Source of the DNA: Firmicutes bacterium UBA4996 | GTDB taxonomy: Bacteria; Bacillota; Limnochordia; Darwinibacteriales; Darwinibacteriaceae | Direction: 5' to 3' | Length of the DNA stretch: 18,065 nt | NCBI GenBank assembly: GCA_002396805.1 | Contig: DGYW01000032.1 | Span: 56,449 to 74,513, forward strand | In this document: positions 1 to 7,336 of the stretch, piece after piece | How positions within the stretch are numbered: position 1 is the stretch's first letter | How the letters are laid out: the number at the start of each line of letters is the position of its first letter | Program-made: the position numbers and the translations under genes | The notes under the pieces: generated by a model | The model's database searches: none | What the model was told of the DNA's origin: nothing | Seen by the model: the letters and a program-made list of their open reading frames with translations, nothing else

Positions 1-870
1 AATGCTGCCCTACTCAGCAGATCTCAGATCTACGAGTTAAAACCTCTTACCGATCAAGATTTGCTGTCCTTAGCCCATTTAGCCTTAACCTCTCCCCAGG
101 GCTTGGGAACTATGGCTTGTAGCCTAACACCAGACGCTCTCCAGCACCTTGTCCAGGTGGCCAATGGCGATGCACGGGTGCTCTTAAACACTCTAGAGTT
201 TGCTGTTTTAACCACTATTCCAAATGCTGAGGGTGTTCGAGAAGTGGACTTACCCGTGGCAGAAGAGGCTGCTCAGGCCCAAAGAATCCGTTATGATAAG
301 AGTGGAGATCACCACTATGATGTCATTTCTGCCTTTATTAAATCGTTACGGGGTAGTGACCCCGATGCGGCCTTGTATTGGTATGCACGAATGGTTTATG
401 CCAATGAGGATCCTAGATTTATTGTACGGCGTCTCTTAGTCCATGCGGCCGAAGATGTGGGCATGGCTGATCCTAACGCCTTGCTCATGGCCCAAGCAGC
501 AGCTTTTGCCCTAGAGTGGCTGGGCATGCCAGAGGCTCGAATACCCATAGCTCAAGCCATAATTTACATTGCAACAGCGCCCAAAAGCAATTCGGTTGTC
601 ATTGCAGTTGATCAGGCACTCAAAACGGTAGAGAACACTAGAGCAGAACCGGTGCCCAACCATCTAAGGGATAGCCATTACGCTGGTGCTACGAAATTGG
701 GGCACGGTCTAGGTTATCGCTATCCTCATGACTATCCTCATCATTATGTAGTCCAGGATTACCTGCCTGAGAATGTACGCAATCAACAGTTCTACCGTCC
801 TAGTGATCAAGGACGGGAAAAAATTATCAAAGAGCGCCTAGAATACTTTGCCAATCTAAAGAAGAAATAG
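1..870 (+). CDS. rarA: RarA/MgsA replication-associated AAA+ ATPase, C-terminal part (5' truncated by window)
   Basis: RarA (B. subtilis YrvN, E. coli MgsA) is a clamp-loader-like AAA+ ATPase acting at stalled replication forks. The reading frame is open from base 1, so the gene starts outside the window; 289 residues are visible of a family length of roughly 420-440. The first residues, NAALLSRSQIYELKPLT, match the end of the AAA+ core, where the family has a SALLSR..V.ELKPL segment. GDARVLLNTLE is the sensor-2/lid helix. The C-terminal tetramerisation domain follows, with recognisable stretches such as EDVGMADP, YIATAPKSN, VPNHLRD and GYRYPHDYP. The Walker motifs lie upstream and cannot be checked. 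It is followed by a terminator that includes its stop codon and then by iscR, the same order as yrvN-yrzC in Bacillus. Confidence 0.95.
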   Translation, partial: NAALLSRSQIYELKPLTDQDLLSLAHLALTSPQGLGTMACSLTPDALQHLVQVANGDARVLLNTLEFAVLTTIPNAEGVREVDLPVAEEAAQAQRIRYDKSGDHHYDVISAFIKSLRGSDPDAALYWYARMVYANEDPRFIVRRLLVHAAEDVGMADPNALLMAQAAAFALEWLGMPEARIPIAQAIIYIATAPKSNSVVIAVDQALKTVENTRAEPVPNHLRDSHYAGATKLGHGLGYRYPHDYPHHYVVQDYLPENVRNQQFYRPSDQGREKIIKERLEYFANLKKK

Positions 871-892
871 CCGCCCAAGTGGTGGCTTTTTT
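869..892 (+). terminator. Intrinsic terminator of rarA
   Basis: A 7-bp stem, AGCCGCC (869-875) with GGTGGCT (881-887) including one G-T pair, encloses a 5-nt loop and runs into a T tract (to 892, followed after GCCC by five more T). The 5' arm includes the last two bases of the rarA stop codon. Confidence 0.85.
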
Positions 893-905
893 GCCCTTTT
901 TGTCG

Positions 906-935
906 TTGACAGTCCAGAAGTCCTTGTGCTATTAT
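906..935 (+). promoter_or_regulatory. Sigma-A-type promoter of iscR-iscS-iscU
   Basis: TTGACA (906-911) and TATTAT (930-935) are separated by 18 bp, between the rarA terminator and iscR. Expected transcription start is near 941-943, inside or beside the inverted repeat at 940-976. Confidence 0.8.
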
Positions 936-939
936 TAAC

Positions 940-976
940 TTGGTCAATTCCAACGACTTTACTCGGAATTGATCAA
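940..976. promoter_or_regulatory. Inverted repeat at the iscR transcription start: candidate operator or RBS-masking hairpin
   Basis: TTGGTCAATTCC (940-951) and GGAATTGATCAA (965-976) are 12-bp inverted arms with one mismatch and a 13-bp spacer. The first arm lies at the expected +1, and the second directly abuts the Shine-Dalgarno AAGGAGG of iscR. Rrf2-family regulators commonly control their own operon, so an IscR operator is likely. Transcribed, the repeat would also fold into a hairpin next to the RBS. Confidence 0.6.
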
Positions 977-988
977 AGGAGGTCAGGG

Positions 989-1432
989 ATGAGAATATCC
1001 ACACGCGGTGAATATGGGGTACGGGCTATGTTTGACTTAGCTATCCATTATGGGCAAGGCCCTATTTCATTAAAAACCATAGCGGAACGACAACTGGTCT
1101 CGGAACACTATTTAGAACAGCTAATGGCGGCTTTGCGCAGGGCAGGATTGGTAACTAGCAAGCGAGGCGCGCAAGGTGGATATGAACTTGCCGACTCTCC
1201 CGAGCAGATCCGGATCGGGGACATTATTCGAGTATTAGAGGGTCCCATTACTCCTCTAGATTGTCTGGACGTTAGTACTAAAACTGGACCCTATTGTGGT
1301 CAACCGGAGCAATGCGTCCTCCGGGGCTTGTGGAAATCCCTACAAGATAGTATGGAACAAGTGTTGGATAACACTACATTAGAAGATTTGAGGCAGGATG
1401 CCTTTCGACTAAAGGTGGCAGAAAACAGATGA
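989..1432 (+). CDS. iscR: Rrf2-family Fe-S cluster-responsive regulator (IscR-like)
   Basis: A 147-residue winged-helix repressor of the Rrf2 family. The start MRISTRGEYGVRAM is the canonical Rrf2 N terminus. ATG 989 is chosen because AAAGGAGGT (975-983) sits 5 nt upstream; an earlier in-frame start at 926 would lie inside the promoter. The wHTH covers roughly residues 26-66 (ending GAQGGYELA). Three cysteines, C92, C103 and C109, occupy the region where IscR binds its cluster, so it is more likely an Fe-S sensor than a CymR-type regulator without a cluster. It heads iscR-iscS-iscU and overlaps iscS by 4 bp (ATGA), which indicates translational coupling. Expected role: sense Fe-S status and repress the operon through the upstream inverted repeat. 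The choice between IscR and CymR is inferred from the cysteines and from iscU downstream. Confidence 0.9.
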   Translation: MRISTRGEYGVRAMFDLAIHYGQGPISLKTIAERQLVSEHYLEQLMAALRRAGLVTSKRGAQGGYELADSPEQIRIGDIIRVLEGPITPLDCLDVSTKTGPYCGQPEQCVLRGLWKSLQDSMEQVLDNTTLEDLRQDAFRLKVAENR

Positions 1433-2586
1433 GCGACATTTATTTAGACCATGCTGCAACAACTCCCTTACGTCCAGAAGTTCTAGAGGCCATGTTACCC
1501 TATCTTAGCCTAGAGTTTGGTAACCCTTCCAGTGTATATGGTGCTGGGCGTAGAGGCCATCAGGCCCTGGATCAAGCCCGGGATACGGTGTCACGATTGT
1601 TGAGGGCCAAAAGTGAAGAAATTATCTTTACTTCTGGAGGTTCTGAAGGAGCGAACTTAGCGATTAAGGGAGTAGCCTGGGCTTATCAGAATAAGGGAAA
1701 GCATATCATAACTAGCGCCATTGAGCATCACGCTGTATTAGATACGGTGCTGTGGCTAAAGCAGAAGGGGTTTGAAGCAACAATCTTACCAGTCGATGCA
1801 GACGGTTTGGTATCTCCCAAGCAAGTTCAGGCAGCTCTACGTGATGATACGATCTTAGTATCGATTATGCATGCTAACAATGAGGTGGGTACTCTTCAAC
1901 CAATCAGTGAGATCGGAGCCATCGTTCGAGAGCATGGGGCCTTTTTTCACACAGATGCTGTGCAAACCGCAGGGATTTTGGATCTGGATGTAAACGAGTT
2001 AAACGTAGATTTACTCTCTTTGTCGGCACATAAGTTCTACGGGCCTAAGGGAGTTGGTGCTTTATACGTCCGCAAGGGTGTTCGAATAGATTCCTTGATT
2101 CATGGAGGGGCCCAAGAAAAGAGACGGCGAGCAGGTACCGAAAATGTGGCCGGGATTGTGGGTTTGGCTAAAGCTTTTGAGCTGGCGCAAGAGGAGCGGG
2201 AAGAGGCAACTAGGCACTTAGTTCAACTGCGCGACCAGTTGTTAGAGGGACTACAGACTATACCTCACACTAAGATTAACGGGAGCTTAAAACAGCGGTT
2301 ACCCAATAATGTCAATGTCTGTTTTCAGTTTATTGAAGGAGAATCCTTGCTACTGAACTTGGATCTTCGAGGCATTGCAGCCTCGAGCGGATCCGCTTGT
2401 ACGTCGGGTTCTCTGGACCCATCCCATGTGCTCTTGGCCATGGGTTTATCACACGAAATCGCCCACGGTTCGTTGCGCTTGACTCTAGGGCGTGACAATA
2501 CCAGGGAACAGGTTAATTATGTGTTGCAAGAAATACCAGAAATCATAGAACGTCTGCGGGCCATGTCGCCTTTGTATCACGCTTAG
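1429..2586 (+). CDS. iscS: Cysteine desulfurase, IscS/NifS class
   Basis: A PLP enzyme that converts cysteine to alanine and passes the sulfur as a persulfide to the scaffold IscU and to thiolation pathways. The 385 residues match family length. Visible landmarks: substrate-end motif LDHAATTPLRPEV (6-18), TSGGSEGANLAIKG (68-81), the EHH stacking-histidine motif at 99-101, PLP lysine K202 in SAHKFYGPKG, and catalytic C324 in SSGSACTSG. The loop before C324 is the long type typical of IscS/NifS rather than SufS. The start codon overlaps the iscR stop (ATGA). In B. subtilis the equivalent gene (yrvO) is followed by trmU/mnmA; here iscU follows and no mnmA is present in the window. Confidence 0.97.
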   Translation: MSDIYLDHAATTPLRPEVLEAMLPYLSLEFGNPSSVYGAGRRGHQALDQARDTVSRLLRAKSEEIIFTSGGSEGANLAIKGVAWAYQNKGKHIITSAIEHHAVLDTVLWLKQKGFEATILPVDADGLVSPKQVQAALRDDTILVSIMHANNEVGTLQPISEIGAIVREHGAFFHTDAVQTAGILDLDVNELNVDLLSLSAHKFYGPKGVGALYVRKGVRIDSLIHGGAQEKRRRAGTENVAGIVGLAKAFELAQEEREEATRHLVQLRDQLLEGLQTIPHTKINGSLKQRLPNNVNVCFQFIEGESLLLNLDLRGIAASSGSACTSGSLDPSHVLLAMGLSHEIAHGSLRLTLGRDNTREQVNYVLQEIPEIIERLRAMSPLYHA

Positions 2587-2597
2587 GGGGTAGAAAG

Positions 2598-2975
2598 ATG
2601 TATTCTGAAAAAGTTATGGATCACTTCACGAATCCACGTAATGTGGGGGAAATTGCGGACGCTGATGGTATCGGTGAAGTGGGCAATGCCCGCTGTGGTG
2701 ATATCATGAAATTGTGGATAAAGGTGGAAGACGGTATTATTCAAGATGTGAAGTTTAAGACCTTTGGCTGTGGGGCGGCAATTGCTACTTCGAGTGTGAT
2801 TACGGAAATGGCCATTGGTAAAACCTTGGAAGAAGCGGAAGACATCACAAATCAGTCTGTTGCCAGCGAATTAGATGGACTGCCACCTTTGAAAATGCAC
2901 TGTTCTAATTTGGCCGCTGATGCGCTGCGGGCAGCCATTGAAGATTATCGTAAGAAACATGCAATTACTGCATAA
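2598..2975 (+). CDS. iscU: Fe-S cluster assembly scaffold IscU/NifU N-terminal type
   Basis: A 125-residue scaffold on which [2Fe-2S] and [4Fe-4S] clusters are built with sulfur from IscS. The ligands are all present: C33 and D35 (ARCGD), C58 (FGCGAA), and H101-C102 in KMHCSNLA, the last in the position of E. coli IscU H105-C106. The start MYSEKVMDHFTNPRNVG is typical. A GGGGG RBS overlapping the iscS stop codon precedes ATG 2598. The protein ends shortly after the core and has no NifU-type C-terminal ferredoxin or Nfu domain. It is the last gene of the operon and is followed by a terminator. Hsc chaperones, ferredoxin and IscA are not encoded nearby, as in most Gram-positive minimal ISC sets. 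Confidence 0.97.
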   Translation: MYSEKVMDHFTNPRNVGEIADADGIGEVGNARCGDIMKLWIKVEDGIIQDVKFKTFGCGAAIATSSVITEMAIGKTLEEAEDITNQSVASELDGLPPLKMHCSNLAADALRAAIEDYRKKHAITA

Positions 2976-2981
2976 GCACCT

Positions 2982-3010
2982 TCACCGAGTCATCCTCGGT
3001 GATTTTTTTT
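2982..3010 (+). terminator. Intrinsic terminator of the isc operon
   Basis: A perfect 8-bp stem, TCACCGAG (2982-2989) with CTCGGTGA (2995-3002), has a 5-nt loop and is followed by eight T (3003-3010). Confidence 0.95.
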
Positions 3011-3059
3011 GCTCAAATTGGAGAAGCTACATTAGAGAATAGGTGAATGAGGTGATGAG

Positions 3060-3236
3060 TTGGCTAACGGACGCGGTATGATTATGGCTGGATTAATGGG
3101 CTTGGCCGTGGGCGTTTTTGTTGGAAATACCATGAAAAAAGGTTTGGTTACTCGGCAAGTTCGGTCCACCGGGCGGACCATTATGAGCAGGGCAAAGGGA
3201 ACGGTGGGTCAGCGGATCGTGGGTTGGATGGACTGA
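3060..3236 (+). CDS. Small single-pass membrane protein with TTG start (hypothetical)
   Basis: A 58-residue protein beginning (M)ANGRGMIMAGLMGLAVG. A glycine-rich hydrophobic segment at about residues 7-24 looks like one membrane span, followed by a basic tail (KKGLVTRQVRSTGR, SRAKG). TTG 3060 is chosen because an in-frame TGA at 3048-3050 closes the frame upstream and GAGGTG (3049-3054) sits 5 nt before it; ATG 3078 is a weaker alternative. It overlaps the downstream transporter gene by 13 bp. I do not recognise a named family. In shape and position it resembles the tiny YrzQ/YtxH-like membrane proteins of Bacillus, but that is only an analogy. The coding call rests on RBS placement, the hydrophobic/basic design and the overlap. 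Confidence 0.65.
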   Translation: MANGRGMIMAGLMGLAVGVFVGNTMKKGLVTRQVRSTGRTIMSRAKGTVGQRIVGWMD

Positions 3237-4261
3237 AGAACGTGGCCAAACAAATTTGGTGGGGATTAGTTGTCTTAGCTTTGGTCGCCTTTTTCTTTCG
3301 GGTCAGGACTATACTGACCCCTTTCTTATTCGCGGTTGTAATTGCCTATATTGTCTATCCCCTGGTTGTGATCTTTGAAAACAGGGGTATGTCGCGGGTT
3401 GGTGCGATACTACTAGTATATACTGCATTTGGCGTGATTATGGGCATTACTCTGTGGACGGTGCTCCCTCGTCTGACGAAGGAATTAGACGATGTCCTCC
3501 GCCAACTACCAGAACACGCAAGACATTGGGAAAAACTAGGGCAAAATACCTTAGGTATTTTTCGAAAGATCAAGCTACCTGGTACCATCCAAGATGCTCT
3601 TAATCTAGTTATGGAGAGGGTGGAAATAGCTATTGAAAGCCTTGCAGGAAAGATCACGGAAGTGGTGATGGGGGCATTTGCCAATGTCATCTCGCTGTTG
3701 ATATCTCCAGTTTTGGCTTTCTATTTTCTCCGGGATCATCAAGCTATGCGAGCTCGTAGCCTTCAGTATGTGCCAGCCCAATATCGTGGAGAAGTACAGC
3801 ATATTATCCACGAAATCAACCTGGCCCTAAACGGGTTTTTCCGTGGTCAGATCTTGGTGAGTATTTTTGTGGGTCTCTTTGTTTATGCTGGACTCTTACT
3901 CTTGAGGATACCATACGCCTTGTTTATAGGTTTTTTAGCTGGCATTTTCGATATCATTCCGTACTTTGGCCCAGTATTAGGCTTTCTGCCCGCGGCTGTC
4001 TTTGCTTTGCTCAAATCACCCTTGACTGTTATTTGGGTGCTGCTACTTTTTGTTGCGGCTAATCAAATTGAAAATGGGATCATATCACCGAAGATTATAG
4101 GGGATCGAGTGGGCTTACATCCCCTGGTGGTGATTTTTGCCGTCTTCGTAGGAGGTGATCTCATGGGACTTGTGGGAATGCTGCTAGCGGTACCAGTAGC
4201 AGCTACTTTGCGCGTAATATTGGATCACCTTCTATTACGAAGACCTCGCGAGACCCCCTAG
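3224..4261 (+). CDS. AI-2E/PerM-family transporter (YrrI-like membrane protein)
   Basis: A 345-residue polytopic membrane protein of the AI-2 exporter superfamily (PerM, YtvI, YrrI). Two N-terminal spans (about 10-45) flank PFLFAVVIAYIVYPLV, then comes a long amphipathic stretch (about 75-145, RLTKELDDVLRQLPEH), then a cluster of C-terminal spans containing GFLAGIFDIIPYFGPVLG and a final GLVGMLLAVPVAATLRVI, both characteristic of the family. The substrate is not predictable; members include Na+/H+ antiporters and exporters. Its position just upstream of alaS is that of yrrI in Bacillus. The TTG start overlaps the preceding small gene and has only a poor GTGGG RBS, which suggests coupling; GTG 3242 is an alternative. 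No terminator is seen between it and alaS. Confidence 0.9.
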   Translation: MDGLKNVAKQIWWGLVVLALVAFFFRVRTILTPFLFAVVIAYIVYPLVVIFENRGMSRVGAILLVYTAFGVIMGITLWTVLPRLTKELDDVLRQLPEHARHWEKLGQNTLGIFRKIKLPGTIQDALNLVMERVEIAIESLAGKITEVVMGAFANVISLLISPVLAFYFLRDHQAMRARSLQYVPAQYRGEVQHIIHEINLALNGFFRGQILVSIFVGLFVYAGLLLLRIPYALFIGFLAGIFDIIPYFGPVLGFLPAAVFALLKSPLTVIWVLLLFVAANQIENGIISPKIIGDRVGLHPLVVIFAVFVGGDLMGLVGMLLAVPVAATLRVILDHLLLRRPRETP

Positions 4262-4276
4262 AGCCTGTGGTGCTCT

Positions 4277-4306
4277 GTTGACAACGTCAACCCAGTTGGA
4301 TAATAT
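4277..4306 (+). promoter_or_regulatory. Promoter of alaS with a palindrome over the -35
   Basis: TTGACA (4278-4283) and TAATAT (4301-4306) have an ideal 17-bp spacer. The -35 hexamer lies within the perfect inverted repeat GTTGAC-AAC-GTCAAC (4277-4291). Expected start of transcription is near 4313, giving a leader of about 40 nt, too short for a T-box riboswitch. Confidence 0.85.
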
Positions 4307-4326
4307 TGAGATAGTTAGGCAGAAAT

Positions 4327-4352
4327 GGGGGGAACCGCACTAGCGGCATTTT
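4327..4352 (+). promoter_or_regulatory. alaS ribosome binding site separated from ATG by a small hairpin
   Basis: The only G-rich SD-like element is GGGGGG (4327-4332), 20 nt upstream of ATG 4353. Between them CCGC (4335-4338) and GCGG (4343-4346) form a tight hairpin with a 4-nt loop, leaving 6 nt (4347-4352) to the start codon. The start is fixed by an in-frame TAG at 4341-4343. Confidence 0.5.
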
Positions 4353-6998
4353 ATGACAAGTTATTCAGTTGATCAAATTCGCACTATGTTTCTAGATTTT
4401 TTTAAGAGCAAGGATCACCGGATTTTACCAAGTGCCTCCTTGATTCCCCATGGGGATCCCACTTTATTATTGACTGTGGCTGGGATGGTACCCTTTAAAC
4501 GATATTTTCTGGGCTTAGAGAAGCCGATTCATCCCCGCGTGGCCACTAGCCAAAAGTGTATCCGTACCGGCGATATTGAAAACGTGGGAATTACTGATCG
4601 TCATGGCACTTTCTTTGAGATGCTAGGAAATTTTTCCTTTGGGGACTATTTTAAGGCCGAAATTATTCCATGGTCTTGGGAATTTGTAGTAGAACATCTG
4701 CAACTTCCCCCTGACAAACTTTGGGTGACCATTTATTTAGACGATGACGAAGCATTTGAGATCTGGCACGACGTCGTGGGTGTTCCTGCTGAACGAATTG
4801 TGCGTTTAGGTAAAGAAGACAACTTCTGGGAAACGGGCTCTGGTCCCTGTGGTCCCTGTTCGGAAATTCACATTGACCGTGGAGTAGAATTTGGTTGTGG
4901 AGATGCCAATTGTAAGCCTGGCTGTGACTGTGAGCGCTATTTGGAGTTTTGGAATCTAGTCTTTATCCAGTTCCATCAAGAGGGCGATCAATACACTCCT
5001 CTAGAACAAAAAAGTATTGATACAGGCATGGGCCTAGAGCGGGTGGCTGCTCTCTTACAGGGTAAGAATAGTATCTTTGAAGTAGATAACCTGAAGCCTA
5101 TTCTAGATGGCGTAGGGCGAATTGCCAAAGTCTCGTATGGGGACGATCCCCAAACGGATGTGTCCCTTCGTGTGATTGCAGATCACGCACGTGCTGTGAC
5201 CTTTTTGGTGGGAGATGGCGTTTTGCCCAGTAACGAAGGTCGGGGCTATGTTCTGCGTCGATTAATTAGGCGAGCAATACGCCATGCTCGGCTCTTGAAT
5301 ATCACCGATCCGTTCCTTAACCAAGTAGTTGATCTGGTTGTGGAGCAAATGGGCAGGGCTTATCCTGAGTTAGTAGAGCGTGAGGATTACGCCCAGAAGG
5401 TTGTGGGCCTTGAGGAACAGCGCTTTAGCGAAACTTTAGAACAGGGTATGAGATTGCTCAATGATCTCACCTCTAAAGCTAAGGATAAGGGCCTCATTGA
5501 AATCGCCGGCAAGGATGCTTTTCAACTCTATGACACTTTTGGTTTCCCCATTGACTTGACTCGTGAAATTTTGGCTGACGAGGGTCTTAGTGTTGATGAA
5601 GAAGGGTTTCACCGGGCCATGGAAGAGCAGAGGGAGCGGGCTCGCCAGTCCCGCGCCCAGCAAGGCTATTTAGATAGCAGTTTAGAGGCTTACAAAGATT
5701 TGGCTGGAGTGGTTTCTACACAATTTGTCGGTTACGATCAGATGGAGACGACGGCTCAGCTATTAGGCTTAATCATCGATGGACACTCTGTGGACAAGGC
5801 TAATGAAGGCGATGAAGTGGCTCTAATTTTGGATCAGACGCCCTTCTATGCAGAAGGAGGCGGACAAGTGGCCGACCTCGGGCTGATTACTACTAGCACG
5901 GGACAAGTACGGGTAACGGATGTTCGTAAGCCAGTTGAGGGTTTAATCAGCCATTTTGGGGTTATTGAAAGCGGTTTTGTGATGAGCGGGAGTACAGTGA
6001 CGGCTGCCATTGATGTAGAACGTCGTCTGGAGACTGCCCGTCACCATACGGCAACGCACCTCCTTCACAAGGCGTTGAGGAACGTCTTGGGTGATCACGT
6101 GAATCAGGCCGGATCCTACGTGGGACCAGAACGCTTGCGCTTTGACTTTACCCATTTTCAAGCGGTTAGTGAAGTGGAGCTTACGACCATCGAGGATTGG
6201 GTCAATAGAGAAATTTTGCGAAACTCTTCTGTTATACCTACTATTACTGATTTGGACACCGCCAAGAAGCAAGGAGCTATGGCACTGTTTGGGGAGAAAT
6301 ATGAGGCTGAGGTTCGCATGGTTCAAGCGGGTCCTGCATCCCTAGAGCTCTGCGGTGGTACCCATGTCTGCTCTACGGGAGAAATCGGTTTGTTAAAGAT
6401 TGTATCGGAGGGTAGTGTGGCTGCAGGTGTACGGCGGATCGAAGCGGTGGTTGGACTCGAGGCTTTAGACTATGTCCGTTCTCAAGATGCTATCTTAAAA
6501 GGGCTCCAAACCAAGCTACAGAGCGGTTTGGAAGAACTACCAGGACAGATTGACCGCCTCTTAGAAGATAATCGTCAACAGGAGAAGGAATTGGCTTCTC
6601 TCAAGCAAAAGAAAGTTTTAGCGTCCCTAGATGGTCTCGTGGCCGATGCGGAGAAAATAGGCAAGGCCGCTATTGTAGTGGCAGAGGTAGAGGCAGAGGA
6701 TCCCGAAACACTCCGTGTTCTAGGTGATCGACTCCGGGATCGTTTAGATCCAGTGGCCATTTTGCTCGCTGCAAGAAGCGAGGATAAAGTGTTTTTATTA
6801 AGCATGGTTTCCAAGTCCCTGACCCAAGCTGGGCTTCATGCTGGTCAAGTAGTAAAAGCAGCTGCCCAAATTTGTGGTGGTGGCGGTGGGGGAAGACCGG
6901 ATATGGCCCAAGCGGGAGGACGCTTGCCGGACAAGCTACCTGAGGCTTTACAAAGGGCAGCGGAGATCTTTCGCGAACAACTGGAGGGAATTAACTAG
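4353..6998 (+). CDS. alaS: Alanyl-tRNA synthetase
   Basis: Full-length class II aminoacyl-tRNA synthetase of 881 residues that charges tRNA-Ala and edits mischarged Ser/Gly. N-terminal catalytic domain: motif 1 region SASLIPHGDPTLL, motif 2 region FFEMLGNFSFGDYFK (87-101), motif 3 region GYVLRRLIRRAIRHA. A cysteine-rich insertion (C166, C169, C182, C187, C191, C193) lies before the conserved RYLEFWNLVF. Editing-domain zinc ligands are H565 and H569 in HHTATHLLH, and C667 and H671 in CGGTH. A coiled segment (about 710-755) leads to the C-terminal DHHA1 domain with the glycine-rich CGGGGGGRPDMAQAGG (841-856). Nothing is missing. It is followed by ireB after 57 bp without a terminator, the standard Firmicutes alaS-ireB pairing. 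Confidence 0.99.
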   Translation: MTSYSVDQIRTMFLDFFKSKDHRILPSASLIPHGDPTLLLTVAGMVPFKRYFLGLEKPIHPRVATSQKCIRTGDIENVGITDRHGTFFEMLGNFSFGDYFKAEIIPWSWEFVVEHLQLPPDKLWVTIYLDDDEAFEIWHDVVGVPAERIVRLGKEDNFWETGSGPCGPCSEIHIDRGVEFGCGDANCKPGCDCERYLEFWNLVFIQFHQEGDQYTPLEQKSIDTGMGLERVAALLQGKNSIFEVDNLKPILDGVGRIAKVSYGDDPQTDVSLRVIADHARAVTFLVGDGVLPSNEGRGYVLRRLIRRAIRHARLLNITDPFLNQVVDLVVEQMGRAYPELVEREDYAQKVVGLEEQRFSETLEQGMRLLNDLTSKAKDKGLIEIAGKDAFQLYDTFGFPIDLTREILADEGLSVDEEGFHRAMEEQRERARQSRAQQGYLDSSLEAYKDLAGVVSTQFVGYDQMETTAQLLGLIIDGHSVDKANEGDEVALILDQTPFYAEGGGQVADLGLITTSTGQVRVTDVRKPVEGLISHFGVIESGFVMSGSTVTAAIDVERRLETARHHTATHLLHKALRNVLGDHVNQAGSYVGPERLRFDFTHFQAVSEVELTTIEDWVNREILRNSSVIPTITDLDTAKKQGAMALFGEKYEAEVRMVQAGPASLELCGGTHVCSTGEIGLLKIVSEGSVAAGVRRIEAVVGLEALDYVRSQDAILKGLQTKLQSGLEELPGQIDRLLEDNRQQEKELASLKQKKVLASLDGLVADAEKIGKAAIVVAEVEAEDPETLRVLGDRLRDRLDPVAILLAARSEDKVFLLSMVSKSLTQAGLHAGQVVKAAAQICGGGGGGRPDMAQAGGRLPDKLPEALQRAAEIFREQLEGIN

Positions 6999-7055
6999 CA
7001 ATTAGCGAATAGATATTAGGTAGGACGAAGTGTGTAATCCACAAGGAGGGATATC

Positions 7056-7316
7056 ATGAATGATGCTCACGACAAGACAGCATTGTTTCGTTACAAAGCA
7101 CTCGAAGAAGAGCCTTCCGCAGTGAGGACGATCTTGCAGGATGTCTATGAGGCATTGCAAGAGAAAGGATATAATCCCTTTGGACAAATAGTTGGTTATC
7201 TAGTGTCTGGAGATCCTACCTTTATCACTAGTCATAAGAACGCTCGGACTTTGATTACTCAAATTGAGCGCGATGTTATTCTGGAAGAACTCGTGAAGGA
7301 ATATTTGAGGAAATAG
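7056..7316 (+). CDS. ireB: IreB family regulatory phosphoprotein (DUF965, YrzL)
   Basis: An 86-residue cytosolic protein. In Enterococcus, IreB is phosphorylated on N-terminal threonines by the PASTA kinase IreK and modulates cephalosporin resistance and peptidoglycan precursor flux. The family core is clear: VYEALQEKGYNPFGQIVGYL, SGDPTFITSHKNAR, and a C-terminal RDVILEELVKEYL. A candidate phosphosite is T8 in the variable N terminus (DKTALF). The strong RBS AAGGAGGG (7043-7050) sits 5 nt before the ATG. It lies directly after alaS, as in most Firmicutes. In Bacillus the next gene is the ruvX homologue; here five other genes intervene. Confidence 0.96.
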   Translation: MNDAHDKTALFRYKALEEEPSAVRTILQDVYEALQEKGYNPFGQIVGYLVSGDPTFITSHKNARTLITQIERDVILEELVKEYLRK

Positions 7317-7336
7317 ACGATCAAGGGTTGGGTATT

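Noticed and set aside
926..988. Longer iscR start at 926
   Set aside because: It would lie over the -10 box and the inverted repeat and would add a non-family N terminus; the strong RBS points to 989.
4307..4352. T-box riboswitch in front of alaS
   Set aside because: The leader from the predicted start is only about 40 nt, with no T-box sequence, specifier stem or terminator.
4325..4355. ATG at 4325 as an alaS start
   Set aside because: It is out of frame with alaS, and an in-frame TAG at 4341 closes the true frame upstream of 4353.
5943..6326. Minus-strand open frame of 127 codons within alaS
   Set aside because: It has no RBS or family resemblance and is antisense to the conserved editing domain; a shadow frame.
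7328..7336. TTG 7328 as the tetR start
   Set aside because: The AAGGG RBS would touch the start codon; ATG 7337 has proper spacing.
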